In this document: one piece after another, positions 19,235 through 29,082 of the stretch | Numbering within the stretch: the first letter of the stretch is position 1 | Layout: each line of letters opens with the position of its first letter | From: Acidimicrobiaceae bacterium | GTDB lineage: Bacteria; Actinomycetota; Acidimicrobiia; Acidimicrobiales; RAAP-2 | Assembly: GCA_003163875.1 (NCBI GenBank) | Contig: PLRK01000104.1 | Location: 571-51,214, forward strand | Reading direction: 5' to 3' | DNA length: 50,644 bases | The notes under the pieces: model-generated | The model's input: the letters and a program-made list of their open reading frames with translations, nothing else | What the model was told of the DNA's origin: nothing | Databases searched by the model: none | Program-made: the position numbers and the translations under genes

Positions 19235-19584
19235 CGCCGCCAGAACTTCCAGCCGGTGCGACCCTTCTTTTCCATTTCGTCGAGCTGACGACGTCGTTCC
19301 TCGAGAAGTTCGGGTGCGACCGAATTGACGATTTCACTCGCCATGTCGAGCACCTCGCGCCGCTCTTCGAGCGGCACCGATGACTCGGGAGCCTGCTCAA
19401 CGGGCTTGTCGACAAGGGTCCCGTGCGACCAACCGACATCGGCGAACCGACGCTCATAGGTGATGCAATCCGCCGGGCACGACCATGGTTGATCGGGAGC
19501 GTTACCCAGGACACAAAATCGCGCTACTTCACCGGACTTGTAGGTACGACTCTGGAAGTGTTTGCACTCCTCGCGCATTCCCAT
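19231..19584 (-). CDS. Conserved small protein with four N-terminal cysteines, function unknown
   Basis: MGMREECKHFQSRTYKSGEVARFCVLGNAPDQPWSCPADC: CX16CX11CX3C; charged helical C-terminus. CTAG stop overlap with the crotonase gene. Confidence 0.65.
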   Translation of the reverse strand: MGMREECKHFQSRTYKSGEVARFCVLGNAPDQPWSCPADCITYERRFADVGWSHGTLVDKPVEQAPESSVPLEERREVLDMASEIVNSVAPELLEERRRQLDEMEKKGRTGWKFWRR

Positions 19585-19804
19585 CAGATACTCCCCATCT
19601 CGATATCGAAGAGGCTTCCGTGCGAAGAAATGCGGATGTCGGTCGTCACGTTCGTTTCTCTAGCGGCAGGCGTCATAGGTCAAAATTACTGGCAACCGAC
19701 GTTCCTCATGCGTTTCGCAATCTGGTGCCAGGTTGAGGCCCCCTGCGACGACGTCGAACTTGCGAAAAGCGGGGACGACCGACGGGTTTAGTGCACGTGG
19801 CACG

Positions 19805-21205
19805 TCAACCAATCGAGCCTTCCATTTGCAGTTCAATCAACCGCGACCACTCGACCGCGTACTCCATTGGCAGGGTTCGCGTTACGGGTTCGATAAAACC
19901 GTTCACGATCATTCCCATAGCTTGACTTTCGGTAAGTCCCCTGCTCATCAGGTAGAACAATTGATCGTCACCTATTTTCGACACGGTCGCCTCGTGACCA
20001 ATGGAGGCGTCTTGCTCGCCGACTTCCATATATGGTTTGGTCTCGGACGTTGAGCGCTCGTCCAGTAACAGCGCGTCGCAGCGCACGAAGCTCTTGGCGC
20101 CGGTGGCACCCTCTTCGACTTTGACCAACCCGCGGTACGTCGTGAGCCCGCCGTCCTTGGAGATCGACTTGGAGACAATGGTCGAGGTGGTCTCTGGCGC
20201 ACAGTGCACCATCTTTGCCCCCGCGTCTTGGACCTGCCCCGGACCCGCGTAGGCGACCGAGAGAACCTCGCCCGACGCCTTGGGCCCCATCAGGTACACC
20301 GAAGGATATTTCATCGTGAGCCGCGATCCAATGTTGCCGTCGATCCATTCAACGTGCGCTTCCTCTTCGGCGCGAGCCCGCTTGGTCACGAGGTTGTACA
20401 CATTGTTCGACCAGTTCTGAATGGTCGTATAGGTGATGCGAGCCCCCTTGAGCGCGACGAGCTCGACGACGGCGGAGTGCAATGAATCGGTGGAATAAAC
20501 GGGTGCAGAGCATCCTTCGACGTAGTGGACTTGACTTCCCTCGTCGGCGATAATAAGCGTGCGCTCGAATTGGCCCATGTTCTCGGTGTTGATGCGGAAA
20601 TAGGCTTGCAAGGGTTGGTCGACCTTCACGCCCGGTGGCACGTAAATGAATGAGCCGCCACTCCACACCGCGGAGTTAAGTGCGGCGAATTTATTGTCAT
20701 TGGGCGGGATAATCGTGCCAAAGTACTTTCGTACCAGATCGGGATAATCACGCACCGCGGTGTCCATGTCACAGAACAAGACGCCAAGACGCTCGAGGTC
20801 TTCGCGGTTGCGATGGAACACCACTTCGGATTCGTATTGCGCAGTGACGCCCGCCAAATACTTACGCTCTGCTTCAGGAATCCCGAGTCGTTCGTACGTG
20901 TTCTTAATCGCGTCGGGGAGGTCTTCCCAGCGTTCCACGCGGTTCTCGGTGGGCTTGATGTAGTAATAGATGTCGTTGAAATCAAGGTCGGGCATGCGAT
21001 TAGCGAACCAAGGGAGCATCGGTTTCTTCTCGAAGCGCTTCAGCGCATTCAACCGAAACTCGAGCATCCACGGCTCTTCACTCTTGATGCCGGACATCTC
21101 TCGAACTATCGCCTCGTTGATACCCTTTTTCGGTTTGAAGACGGGAATCTGCTCGTCGGACCATCCCAACTGGTAACGGCTGAAGTCCAAGTTTTCGATC
21201 GTCAT
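19805..21205 (-). CDS. sufB: Fe-S cluster assembly protein SufB
   Basis: FVYVPPGV-like [77 protein letters not shown] before ATG. Confidence 0.96.
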   Translation of the reverse strand: MTIENLDFSRYQLGWSDEQIPVFKPKKGINEAIVREMSGIKSEEPWMLEFRLNALKRFEKKPMLPWFANRMPDLDFNDIYYYIKPTENRVERWEDLPDAIKNTYERLGIPEAERKYLAGVTAQYESEVVFHRNREDLERLGVLFCDMDTAVRDYPDLVRKYFGTIIPPNDNKFAALNSAVWSGGSFIYVPPGVKVDQPLQAYFRINTENMGQFERTLIIADEGSQVHYVEGCSAPVYSTDSLHSAVVELVALKGARITYTTIQNWSNNVYNLVTKRARAEEEAHVEWIDGNIGSRLTMKYPSVYLMGPKASGEVLSVAYAGPGQVQDAGAKMVHCAPETTSTIVSKSISKDGGLTTYRGLVKVEEGATGAKSFVRCDALLLDERSTSETKPYMEVGEQDASIGHEATVSKIGDDQLFYLMSRGLTESQAMGMIVNGFIEPVTRTLPMEYAVEWSRLIELQMEGSIG

Positions 21206-21427
21206 TGCGCTCCTTCGGGATTAACCCTACGGCCATAGTAGTAACTAAAAGTGGCCCCAGAACAAGCTTTCCATCCCGGTCCCACTACGTACCGACCCGA
21301 CGCGGTTCGAATCCCGACGCGATGGACGCTGGTCAGAGGCGTCATTACCATAATCGATGCGCCGCGCGATACGCGACGACCTTTCCCAGGCGCCGTAGCG
21401 TCCATCCAAGTCTGGCAGAGTGGAGCC

Positions 21428-23599
21428 GTGCCTACTGCCCCCAAGGTCCCCCAGCGGCCCCACCTCATCTCCCGACACGAGGACGAACGAACCGACCCCT
21501 ATTACTGGCTGATGGACCGCGAGAATCCCGAGGTCCTCGCCCATCTACGCAGCGAAAACGCCTATCTTGGCGAATCGCTCGCCCGACTCAAGCCCCTCGA
21601 AAACGAACTTTTTGAGGAGATCAAGGGCCGAATCGAAGAGACGGATATATCGGTACCGGTGCTGCGAGGGGCGTGGTGGTACTTCGAGCGCACGCGTGAA
21701 GGTCTCGACTACGCGATCAGCTGTCGCGTACCAAGCACGCCGGGTGATCTCACGCCTCCAGTTATTGATCCCTTGAACACGCTCGAGGGCGAGCAAGTGA
21801 TTCTCGACGAAAACCTCGAAGCGAAAGGTCACGACTTCCTCTCCGTGGGCGTACTTGCGGTGAGCCCCGACGATGCGTGGGTCGCGGTGGGTACCGACTT
21901 CGAAGGTCACGAACGCCACCGCGTGACCATTCGCCCTCTCGCGGGACAGGCTCCAATCAGCGATGAACTTTTGGACGTCTACTACGGTTTCGCGTGGGCG
22001 GCGGACAGTCGTCACTTCTTTTACACCCGAGTCGACGATGCGATGCGACCTTGGCAGGTGTGGCGCCACGAGCTCGCGACGATGTCAGACGACGACGTGC
22101 TCGTGTACCAGGAAGACGATGCGCAGTTCAACGTTTCAGTCGGTCGCAGTCGCGATGACGCGGTCGTGGTCATCCACGTCGGCTCCTCGACGACGACCGA
22201 AGTCCGATATCTGGAAGCCGATCGACCGACTGATGCGTTCACGTTGCTCGAGGAACGTCGCCACGGCATCGAGTACGGCGTCGAACACTTCATTGATTCG
22301 CACGCAACGACCTGGTGGCTCAAGGTCACGAACGAAGAGGCGACTGACTTTCGTCTGCTCGCCAAACGCGAGAGCGATGAACAATGGCGCGAACTCATTG
22401 CCGAGCGACCAGGAAACCGTCTTGATGGCGTTGACGCCTTCAAGTCCTTCCTCGCGATAAGTGAGCGCTACGACGGTTGCAGCGCCGTGCGAATCGTCCC
22501 CATCCTCGAGGGCGAGGAACCTTTCGGCGACCATCTCCTCGAGCGATCATATTTCGTAGAGGCCGATTCCAATCCGAGCACCGTGTCACTTTCTGCGAAC
22601 GCGACCTTCGACACGCCCCAAGTGCGGGTCATGATCACCTCACTCGTCACTCCGCGCCTCGTCGCCGACGTCGTCGTTGCGACCGGAGAGCGAATCCTTC
22701 GAAAGCAACAACAGGTGCTGGGTGGTTATGACGAGTCGCAGTACGTCACCGGGCGACTCTGGGTAACTGCCAGTGACGGAGTACGGATTCCAGTGTCGAT
22801 TGTCGCGAAACGAAGTCTGGTCGAAGTCGATGACCAGGGAGCACTCCGCGCGACGTCCCCGCTCCCTTTTCTTCTCTATGGCTACGGGAGCTATGAGATT
22901 TCAATCGATCCAGCGTTCTCGTCGCTTCGCTTGTCGTTGCTCGATCGAGGTGTCGTCTTTGCAATCGCGCACGTTCGTGGCGGCGGTGAGATGGGCCGTT
23001 CGTGGTACGAGATGGGAAAATTGTCACAAAAGCCGACGACGTTCAGTGATTTTGTGCGAGTCGCTCGACAACTCGTTGATGATGGTTGGACTACTCCCGA
23101 AAAACTCTGCGCACGAGGAGGCTCCGCCGGAGGACTCTTGATGGGAGCCGTCATGAATCTCGCACCAGAGTTGTTCAAGTGCGTCGTCGCGGAGGTCCCG
23201 TTCGTCGACGCTCTGACGACCATGTTGGACGACTCGCTTCCGCTGACAATTGGTGAGTGGGAGGAATGGGGTAACCCCGACGCTAGTGCGATCGCGTATC
23301 GGACCATGAAGAGCTATTCGCCCTACGACAACGTCCGCGAACTCAACGACGACGGATCAGTACGGCGGTACCCCGACGTCTTCGTCGCGGGCGGACTCAA
23401 CGATTCACGGGTAGGTTTCTGGGAACCCGCCAAATGGGTCCTTCGATTGCGCGACGCCAACGAAAGCAACGTGGCGTATCTCAAGACCGAGATGGGTGCT
23501 GGTCACGGTGGCCCTTCGGGTCGCTACGACGCGTGGCGCGACGAGGCACAAATACTCGCCTTTGTGTTGGACGAAATCGAACCGACGTCTGCCAACTAG
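21428..23599 (+). CDS. S9 prolyl oligopeptidase family / oligopeptidase B-like peptidase
   Basis: DPYYWLMDRENPEVLAHLRSEN, ARGGSAGGLLMGAV (Ser), GGLNDSRVGFWEPAKW (Asp), GAGHGGPSGRYDAWRDEA (His). Confidence 0.92.
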   Translation: MPTAPKVPQRPHLISRHEDERTDPYYWLMDRENPEVLAHLRSENAYLGESLARLKPLENELFEEIKGRIEETDISVPVLRGAWWYFERTREGLDYAISCRVPSTPGDLTPPVIDPLNTLEGEQVILDENLEAKGHDFLSVGVLAVSPDDAWVAVGTDFEGHERHRVTIRPLAGQAPISDELLDVYYGFAWAADSRHFFYTRVDDAMRPWQVWRHELATMSDDDVLVYQEDDAQFNVSVGRSRDDAVVVIHVGSSTTTEVRYLEADRPTDAFTLLEERRHGIEYGVEHFIDSHATTWWLKVTNEEATDFRLLAKRESDEQWRELIAERPGNRLDGVDAFKSFLAISERYDGCSAVRIVPILEGEEPFGDHLLERSYFVEADSNPSTVSLSANATFDTPQVRVMITSLVTPRLVADVVVATGERILRKQQQVLGGYDESQYVTGRLWVTASDGVRIPVSIVAKRSLVEVDDQGALRATSPLPFLLYGYGSYEISIDPAFSSLRLSLLDRGVVFAIAHVRGGGEMGRSWYEMGKLSQKPTTFSDFVRVARQLVDDGWTTPEKLCARGGSAGGLLMGAVMNLAPELFKCVVAEVPFVDALTTMLDDSLPLTIGEWEEWGNPDASAIAYRTMKSYSPYDNVRELNDDGSVRRYPDVFVAGGLNDSRVGFWEPAKWVLRLRDANESNVAYLKTEMGAGHGGPSGRYDAWRDEAQILAFVLDEIEPTSAN

Positions 23600-23606
23600 G
23601 GAAGAG

Positions 23607-24095
23607 CTAGAGGGTCGTGGTCGTCACCGTACTCGTGGTGCTTGACCTATGGTGTGACCCGTAGTCGTGCTCGTAGTATCCAACGAAGCCGAGCACAATC
23701 ACCACGACGATGACGATCACGACGACCCGAGGGCCAGTGACTGACCAATTCGACCGATTGGACGACCGAGAGAGGGCCCATTCAGTGTCGCGCCGTGACG
23801 AACTGAGCGACGCGAAATCCGGATTGGACGGGTGGTAATCGCTGAAGACGTATTTCTTATCGGGTTCGAGACGGGGACGCGACGGAGCTGAAGGTTGGCT
23901 TGGTTTCTCGGTCCCGTCGAGCAATCGAAATCCGCGTGATGGTTCATACGGCGAAGGGGGCGGTACGACGAGTCGCCGATCGCGACTTCGCAGAACTCTT
24001 CGCTCTTCGTCACGGCGGACTTTTCTGACTCGTAATGCCACGCCTAGGAGCAACACTACGAGCAGCACTACCAAGGAAATCTTGATTGCGGTCAC
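23607..24095 (-). CDS. Small membrane protein with two predicted TM helices, function unknown
   Basis: ISLVVLLVVLLLGVALRV at the N-terminus and RVVVIVIVVVIVLGFVGYY near the C-terminus, separated by a Ser/Pro/Arg-rich linker. Confidence 0.5.
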   Translation of the reverse strand: MTAIKISLVVLLVVLLLGVALRVRKVRRDEERRVLRSRDRRLVVPPPSPYEPSRGFRLLDGTEKPSQPSAPSRPRLEPDKKYVFSDYHPSNPDFASLSSSRRDTEWALSRSSNRSNWSVTGPRVVVIVIVVVIVLGFVGYYEHDYGSHHRSSTTSTVTTTTL

Positions 24096-24170
24096 GACCG
24101 TGGTGGCGTCGGCACGTCTTCATACGTTCTTCGCCAGGCCATGAGTCGAATCGTAGTGAACCCAACTGCA

Positions 24171-24686
24171 CTAATCGAGGACGTCAAATCCGCCACGAAA
24201 GTAGATCAAAGGTTCGCCCGGATGTGAGGCGACGTGGTCGATCCGCACCACCGCAATGTCGTGGTCGCCGTGCGTCGAGTACGAAAGGATTTGACCCTCA
24301 AGATGCGCAATCGCCCCTTCGAGCAGCGGTGTACCGTTCGGTCCCGGCTCCCAACCAACACTTTCGAACTTATCGATGCCCGTGGTCGCGAAGACTCGGG
24401 CGAGTGACTCTTGCTGCGCCGAGAGAATGTTGATTCCTACGGTCGTTGCCTCACGTACCAAGGGCCAGGAGTGGCCATTCGCGTTCGCCGCGAAGGAGAT
24501 GAGGATCGGATCGAGCGAGAGCGAACCGAAGGTTTGGCACGTGAAACCCACCGGGCCCACATTTGATTGTGCACTCACGACAACGACGCCGGTGGCGTAG
24601 CGCCCGACCGCCTCTTTGAAATGCGCGATTTCCAAGGAACTCACACGTGGCACCTTATCGGCAAGGTTGAGTACCGTGATGTCCAT
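24171..24686 (-). CDS. Flavin reductase-domain (FMN-binding) protein
   Basis: FKEAVGRYATGVVVVSAQSNVGPVGFTCQTFGSLSLDPILISFAANANGHSWPLV...HLEGQILSYSTHGDHDIAVVRIDHV. Confidence 0.88.
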   Translation of the reverse strand: MDITVLNLADKVPRVSSLEIAHFKEAVGRYATGVVVVSAQSNVGPVGFTCQTFGSLSLDPILISFAANANGHSWPLVREATTVGINILSAQQESLARVFATTGIDKFESVGWEPGPNGTPLLEGAIAHLEGQILSYSTHGDHDIAVVRIDHVASHPGEPLIYFRGGFDVLD

Positions 24687-25554
24687 GAGCGCACAGCGGG
24701 TCCCCTTCGACGACGTGACCCTCGAGTGTGAGGTCATGGGTCCTCGGAACGGGCCACTCGCCCTATGCCTTCATGGCTTCCCCGATACCATTCACACCTT
24801 TCGGTATCTGGCACCGCATCTGGTTGACAAAGGGTACCGAGTCGTCACACCTTCAATGCGTGGTTACGCACCCTCGACGTTGTCGAATTCAAATACGTAT
24901 TCAGTGAGCGCCCTCGCACTCGATGCCATTCAACTCCACGAATTCTTCGATGGTGACGAGGAGGCACTGCTTATCGGTCACGATTGGGGAGCTGCCGCAA
25001 CGTATCTCGCGACGACGGCAGAGCCTTCTCGATGGCGTCACGCCATAACTATCGGGTTTCCACCTTTCATGACCTTCATGACGGCGCTGACTCACTATCA
25101 ACAACTCGCGGCGAGTTGGTATATGACGTACTTTCAAAACCAAGGCGCCGAAATCACTGTCGCCAAAGACGACTTCGACTTCATCGCGCAGTTGTGGGTG
25201 ACGTGGTCTCCCTCCTACGACGCGACAAATGACGTCGCATTTGTAAAAGATTCGCTGCGCGCGCCCGAGCACCTGAGCGCCGCTTTGCATTACTACCGGG
25301 CGCTTAATTTACCGCCACCCAATGACGAGCGACTCGCGAGCATCGAAGCCACTCTCGGCAACGCACCGGAGGTCCCGACGCTGTATCTCCATGGTCAAGA
25401 CGATGGCTGCATACTGTCGTCGTTTGTATTGGATGCGTTGGACTATCTTGCTCTCGGCTCGCGCTATGAAGTGATTGGCGGGGCAGGGCACTTCTTGCAC
25501 CTCGAACAACCCGACCTCGTGCACACAATGATTGACGAGTTCATAGGTCTCTAG
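24685..25554 (+). CDS. Alpha/beta hydrolase, epoxide hydrolase-like
   Basis: LALCLHGFPDTIHTFRYLAPHL, nucleophile elbow LIGHDWGAAATY (Asp), YLHGQDDGCI, GGAGHFLHLEQPDLV. Confidence 0.88.
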   Translation: MSAQRVPFDDVTLECEVMGPRNGPLALCLHGFPDTIHTFRYLAPHLVDKGYRVVTPSMRGYAPSTLSNSNTYSVSALALDAIQLHEFFDGDEEALLIGHDWGAAATYLATTAEPSRWRHAITIGFPPFMTFMTALTHYQQLAASWYMTYFQNQGAEITVAKDDFDFIAQLWVTWSPSYDATNDVAFVKDSLRAPEHLSAALHYYRALNLPPPNDERLASIEATLGNAPEVPTLYLHGQDDGCILSSFVLDALDYLALGSRYEVIGGAGHFLHLEQPDLVHTMIDEFIGL

Positions 25555-26432
25555 GATCGCGCGAGTTGTACTCGGGTTCCCCGGCGCTCGATGAGCCCCT
25601 CGTTGACCATTCGTTCTACGATTGCTCCGACGCGCGAAACGTCATTCGAACCCAAGAGTTTCGTTACGTCGCGAAATTCGACGTCGGCGTCGCGCAAGAG
25701 TGCGAGCAGCCTTCCTCGCAACTGTCGATCGGAACCTTCAAATGCTGACTGACGCCGCGAGACACCGGCGCTCAGCGGCGCCGGATCGACGCCACCCTCT
25801 TTCTTCCAGCGACAGGAACGAGCGACGGGGCAACTCGTGCACGAAGGCGTTGCTTTGCAGTACTGGGCACCCAAGTCGAGCATCGCCTGGTTGAAAGCGG
25901 CAACATGCTCGTCGGGCAAGAGCCGCTCCGCGAGGTCGCGCGCCTCGGCGGTCCGTAGTGTTCGATTCGCGATTGCGCGTGCGAGCACTCGGCCAACGTT
26001 GGTGTCGAGTACCGCCACTCGTTCTCCGAAGGCGAACGACGCGACCGCATTGGCGGTGTAGTCGCCGACGCCTGGAAGCGATCGAAGCGCAAAGACCGAC
26101 GAAGGTACCTCGCCCGAGAAATCGTCTCTGATTCTCTTCGCCGTTTCGTGCAGTGCTTTGGCTCGTCGGTGGTAACCCAACCCGGCCCAGAGTTGCAATA
26201 CTGAAGCGAGCGGCGCATCGGCGCAGCGACGAGGCGTCGGAAAGGCGTCCATGAATCGGCGCCAAGGTTCAATCACTCGCGACACCTGGGTTTGTTGGAG
26301 CATCACCTCGCTCACCAAAATGGCCCACGGATCATGGTGGCCAATCCACGGCAGTTGACGATTCAGTTGTGCAGAGTGGCGACGCAGCGCACGTCGAAAC
26401 GGCGCGCAGTCGTCATTCCCAGACGTCGCCAC
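25551..26432 (-). CDS. mutY: A/G-specific adenine glycosylase
   Basis: SEVMLQQTQVSRVIEPWRRFM, LWAGLGYHRRAKALH, LPGVGDYTANAVASFAFGERVAVLDTNVGRV, YCKATPSCTSCPVARSC cluster loop. Confidence 0.93.
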   Translation of the reverse strand: MATSGNDDCAPFRRALRRHSAQLNRQLPWIGHHDPWAILVSEVMLQQTQVSRVIEPWRRFMDAFPTPRRCADAPLASVLQLWAGLGYHRRAKALHETAKRIRDDFSGEVPSSVFALRSLPGVGDYTANAVASFAFGERVAVLDTNVGRVLARAIANRTLRTAEARDLAERLLPDEHVAAFNQAMLDLGAQYCKATPSCTSCPVARSCRWKKEGGVDPAPLSAGVSRRQSAFEGSDRQLRGRLLALLRDADVEFRDVTKLLGSNDVSRVGAIVERMVNEGLIERRGTRVQLARS

Positions 26433-26925
26433 CGTACGGTCGCTGTCGCGGTGGAGCGAATTCCTTCTTCCACACCATCACTTTGCGGCGAAAATAGCAG
26501 ACCTCGAGACCTTCTTGATTGAATCCCTTCGTCTCGACGAGCACGACACCTCGGTCGTTCTTCGACGTGGAAGGCGTTTTTTCAAGGACTCGAGTTTCCG
26601 CGTAGATCGTGTCGCCATGAAACGTGGGATAGCGATGGATGAGCGTCTCCACCTCAAGATTCGCAATCGCGGAGCCTGAGACGTCAGGCACGCTCATACC
26701 CAGGACCAGCGAGTACACGAGATTCCCGACAACGACGTTCCTCTTCTGGACACTCTCGTGCTCGGCGAACCACGCATTGGTATGCAGGGGATGGTGGTTC
26801 ATGGTGATCATGCAAAAAAGATGATCGTCGGCTTCGGTTATCGTCTTTCCCGGCCAGTGCTTGAACACATCGCCAATTTCGAAATCCTCGAAGTACCGAC
26901 CAAAAGGTCTGTCGAATGTCGTCAT
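26413..26925 (-). CDS. MaoC-fold dehydratase, probable mesaconyl-CoA hydratase type
   Basis: GRYFEDFEIGDVFKHWPGKTITEADDHLFCMITMNHHPLHTNAWFA...PTFHGDTIYAETRVLEKTPS. Confidence 0.8.
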   Translation of the reverse strand: MTTFDRPFGRYFEDFEIGDVFKHWPGKTITEADDHLFCMITMNHHPLHTNAWFAEHESVQKRNVVVGNLVYSLVLGMSVPDVSGSAIANLEVETLIHRYPTFHGDTIYAETRVLEKTPSTSKNDRGVVLVETKGFNQEGLEVCYFRRKVMVWKKEFAPPRQRPYGGDVWE

Positions 26926-26974
26926 AGTCGTAGTCTGCCCCAAGTCATCACGAGTCCACGGCTTCGCTATTGAC

Positions 26975-27418
26975 CTAGGCCGTCTCGGACTCGATCTCCA
27001 CAAGGGGGCGTGTGGTAAATGAGACCGACGCACCGGGTAGCGACTCTCCATCAATCACGAGACGCCAGGTGAATCGCGAACCCGGCTCCAAGGGGATGGG
27101 ACCAAAGTTGACGGCGATAGGCACGTCCACCGGTGTGCCCTGGGGCACGTCACTGGGCGTCGAAGTGGTGAAGTCACCACGAACCTCAATCGTCTGGGTG
27201 CCTTCAGGGGTTTCGAAGCGAACGAGCTGGCCATCGGCGTCTTCTAAGACGAGTTCCCAATGATGCGACGAGTTGAATTCGTGCCAGTCCACGCCCACCT
27301 TCATCGCGACGGCTGAAGGTACGGGATCGGGACCAGTGACGGACCAACCTCCCCCAAGGATGTAGAGCTTTCCTTCCGCCACTTGGGCCGAGTCAGCGAG
27401 GAGCATGGTCACGTTCAT
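26975..27418 (-). CDS. DUF6941-like conserved protein
   Basis: MNVTMLLADSAQVAEGKLYILGGGWSVTGPDPVPSAVAMKVGVDWHEFN; family name from memory. Confidence 0.6.
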   Translation of the reverse strand: MNVTMLLADSAQVAEGKLYILGGGWSVTGPDPVPSAVAMKVGVDWHEFNSSHHWELVLEDADGQLVRFETPEGTQTIEVRGDFTTSTPSDVPQGTPVDVPIAVNFGPIPLEPGSRFTWRLVIDGESLPGASVSFTTRPLVEIESETA

Positions 27419-27471
27419 GTGCTCAGCCTAGGCCGAGCGCGACAGCGTCCAACAAACACTAAATTTCACCT

Positions 27472-29082
27472 ATGTCCACAATCGCCCGGCAGATCAGCGT
27501 CGCTTCGGACACGATTGATCATGCCGAGGAGGTCATTCTCGCAGGCGTGAAAGAACTAAAGAACCGTGGCGGTGTCGACACGAATGAAACGCTCGCCTAC
27601 GACCTCGCCCATGCGGCGAGCGCCATCGCGACCGCACGTGCGTGTCTCCCCTACGCGGCTCGTGGTGACAACGAAGCGGCCCTCACCTTCGCATTTCTCG
27701 CCTTGGCACTAAGCGACCTCGCGACGCGAATTCTCGGGCGTGAAGAACTTTGGGGAGCATCGAGGGATTGGTACGCCCCCTTCGCGCACTTCGTCACTAC
27801 CTATCGCGATCCACAGTTCCTTGCGACGCTCGCGGAGAGTCCAGGCGATCGACACTTAGACCAAGACTTTCAAATGGTCGCGGACATGTTTCATCGATTC
27901 GCGCTCGAAGAAGTCCGTCCCCATACCGAGCACGTGCACCGCACCAACGGCGACATTCCTGAGTCAATTATCGAAGGACTTAACGAGTTGGGCGGCTTTG
28001 GACTTTCGGTGCCCGAAGAATATGGTGGCTTTGCGACCGGCGGCGAATCAGAGTATCTCGGCATGGTCATTGCGACCGAAGAATTGTCGTGGGGCGGACT
28101 GGGTATTGGCGGATCGCTGATAACCCGTCCAGAGATCGTGACGCGAGCACTCGTGCACGGTGGCACCGATGACCAAAAGAAGTACTGGCTACCTCGCCTG
28201 GCATCCGCGGAGACGTTGACCGCGATTGCGGTGACCGAACCCGACTACGGCAGCGACGTCGCGGGTTTGACCACGTCAGCGACCAAGACCAATGGAGGTT
28301 GGTTGGTCAACGGCACCAAGACATGGTGCACCTTTGCCGCACGCGCGAACGTCTTGGCTCTGCTCGCACGAACCGACGCCGATCGCGCAAAATCGCACCG
28401 TGGGCTGTCGCTCTTCCTCGTGGAGAAACCACAGGGCGACAGTCATGGTTTCCTCTTTCGTCAAGACGCTCAGAGCGAAGGTCGACGCGACGACGATGGC
28501 CGACTCGAAGGTCGGCCAATTGACACGATTGGCTACCGCGGAATGCATTCCTACGAGCTCAGTTTTTCCAATTGGTTCGTGCCCGACGACAATCTCATCG
28601 GCGGCGACGAAGGCCTCGGCAAGGGTTTCTACTTACAAATGGCTGGCTTCGAGAACGGTCGCATTCAGACGGCGGCGCGCGCCGTGGGCGTCATGCAGGC
28701 CGCCTACGAAGCGGCGCTCGAGTACGCGAGACATCGAGTGGTGTTTGGTGAGCCAATCATCAAGTACGAACTGACACGCGTGAAACTAGCCACCATGGCC
28801 TCGATCATCCAATGTTCACGTCAGTTCTCGCTCGAAGTTGCTCGATTGATGGGGCGTGGCGAAGGCACGATGGAAGCATCGATGGCGAAGGCGTACGTAT
28901 GTCGTGCGGCCGAGTGGGTTACTCGCGAAGCAATGCAGATTCACGGCGGCATGGGCTACGCCGAGGAATTCCCCGTGAGCCGCTACTTCGTTGACGCGAG
29001 GGTACTGTCGATATTCGAAGGCGCGGACGAGACGCTATGTCTGAAAGTCATCGCTCGGCGGTTGCTCGACAACGTCAAATAA
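27472..29082 (+). CDS. Acyl-CoA dehydrogenase with about 130-aa N-terminal extension; probable methylsuccinyl-CoA dehydrogenase
   Basis: GLSVPEEYGGFATGGESEYLGMVIATEELSWGGLGIGGSLITRPEI, MQIHGGMGYAEEFPVSRYFVDARVLSIFEGADETLCLKVIARRLL; long N-terminal helical region; neighbours are MaoC and CitE-like genes. Confidence 0.78.
   Translation: MSTIARQISVASDTIDHAEEVILAGVKELKNRGGVDTNETLAYDLAHAASAIATARACLPYAARGDNEAALTFAFLALALSDLATRILGREELWGASRDWYAPFAHFVTTYRDPQFLATLAESPGDRHLDQDFQMVADMFHRFALEEVRPHTEHVHRTNGDIPESIIEGLNELGGFGLSVPEEYGGFATGGESEYLGMVIATEELSWGGLGIGGSLITRPEIVTRALVHGGTDDQKKYWLPRLASAETLTAIAVTEPDYGSDVAGLTTSATKTNGGWLVNGTKTWCTFAARANVLALLARTDADRAKSHRGLSLFLVEKPQGDSHGFLFRQDAQSEGRRDDDGRLEGRPIDTIGYRGMHSYELSFSNWFVPDDNLIGGDEGLGKGFYLQMAGFENGRIQTAARAVGVMQAAYEAALEYARHRVVFGEPIIKYELTRVKLATMASIIQCSRQFSLEVARLMGRGEGTMEASMAKAYVCRAAEWVTREAMQIHGGMGYAEEFPVSRYFVDARVLSIFEGADETLCLKVIARRLLDNVK

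Noticed and set aside
21296-21330. tRNA-like T-loop string GGTTCGAATCC
   Set aside because: Flanking bases do not form a T stem beyond two pairs, and no acceptor, D or anticodon arms could be placed on either strand.
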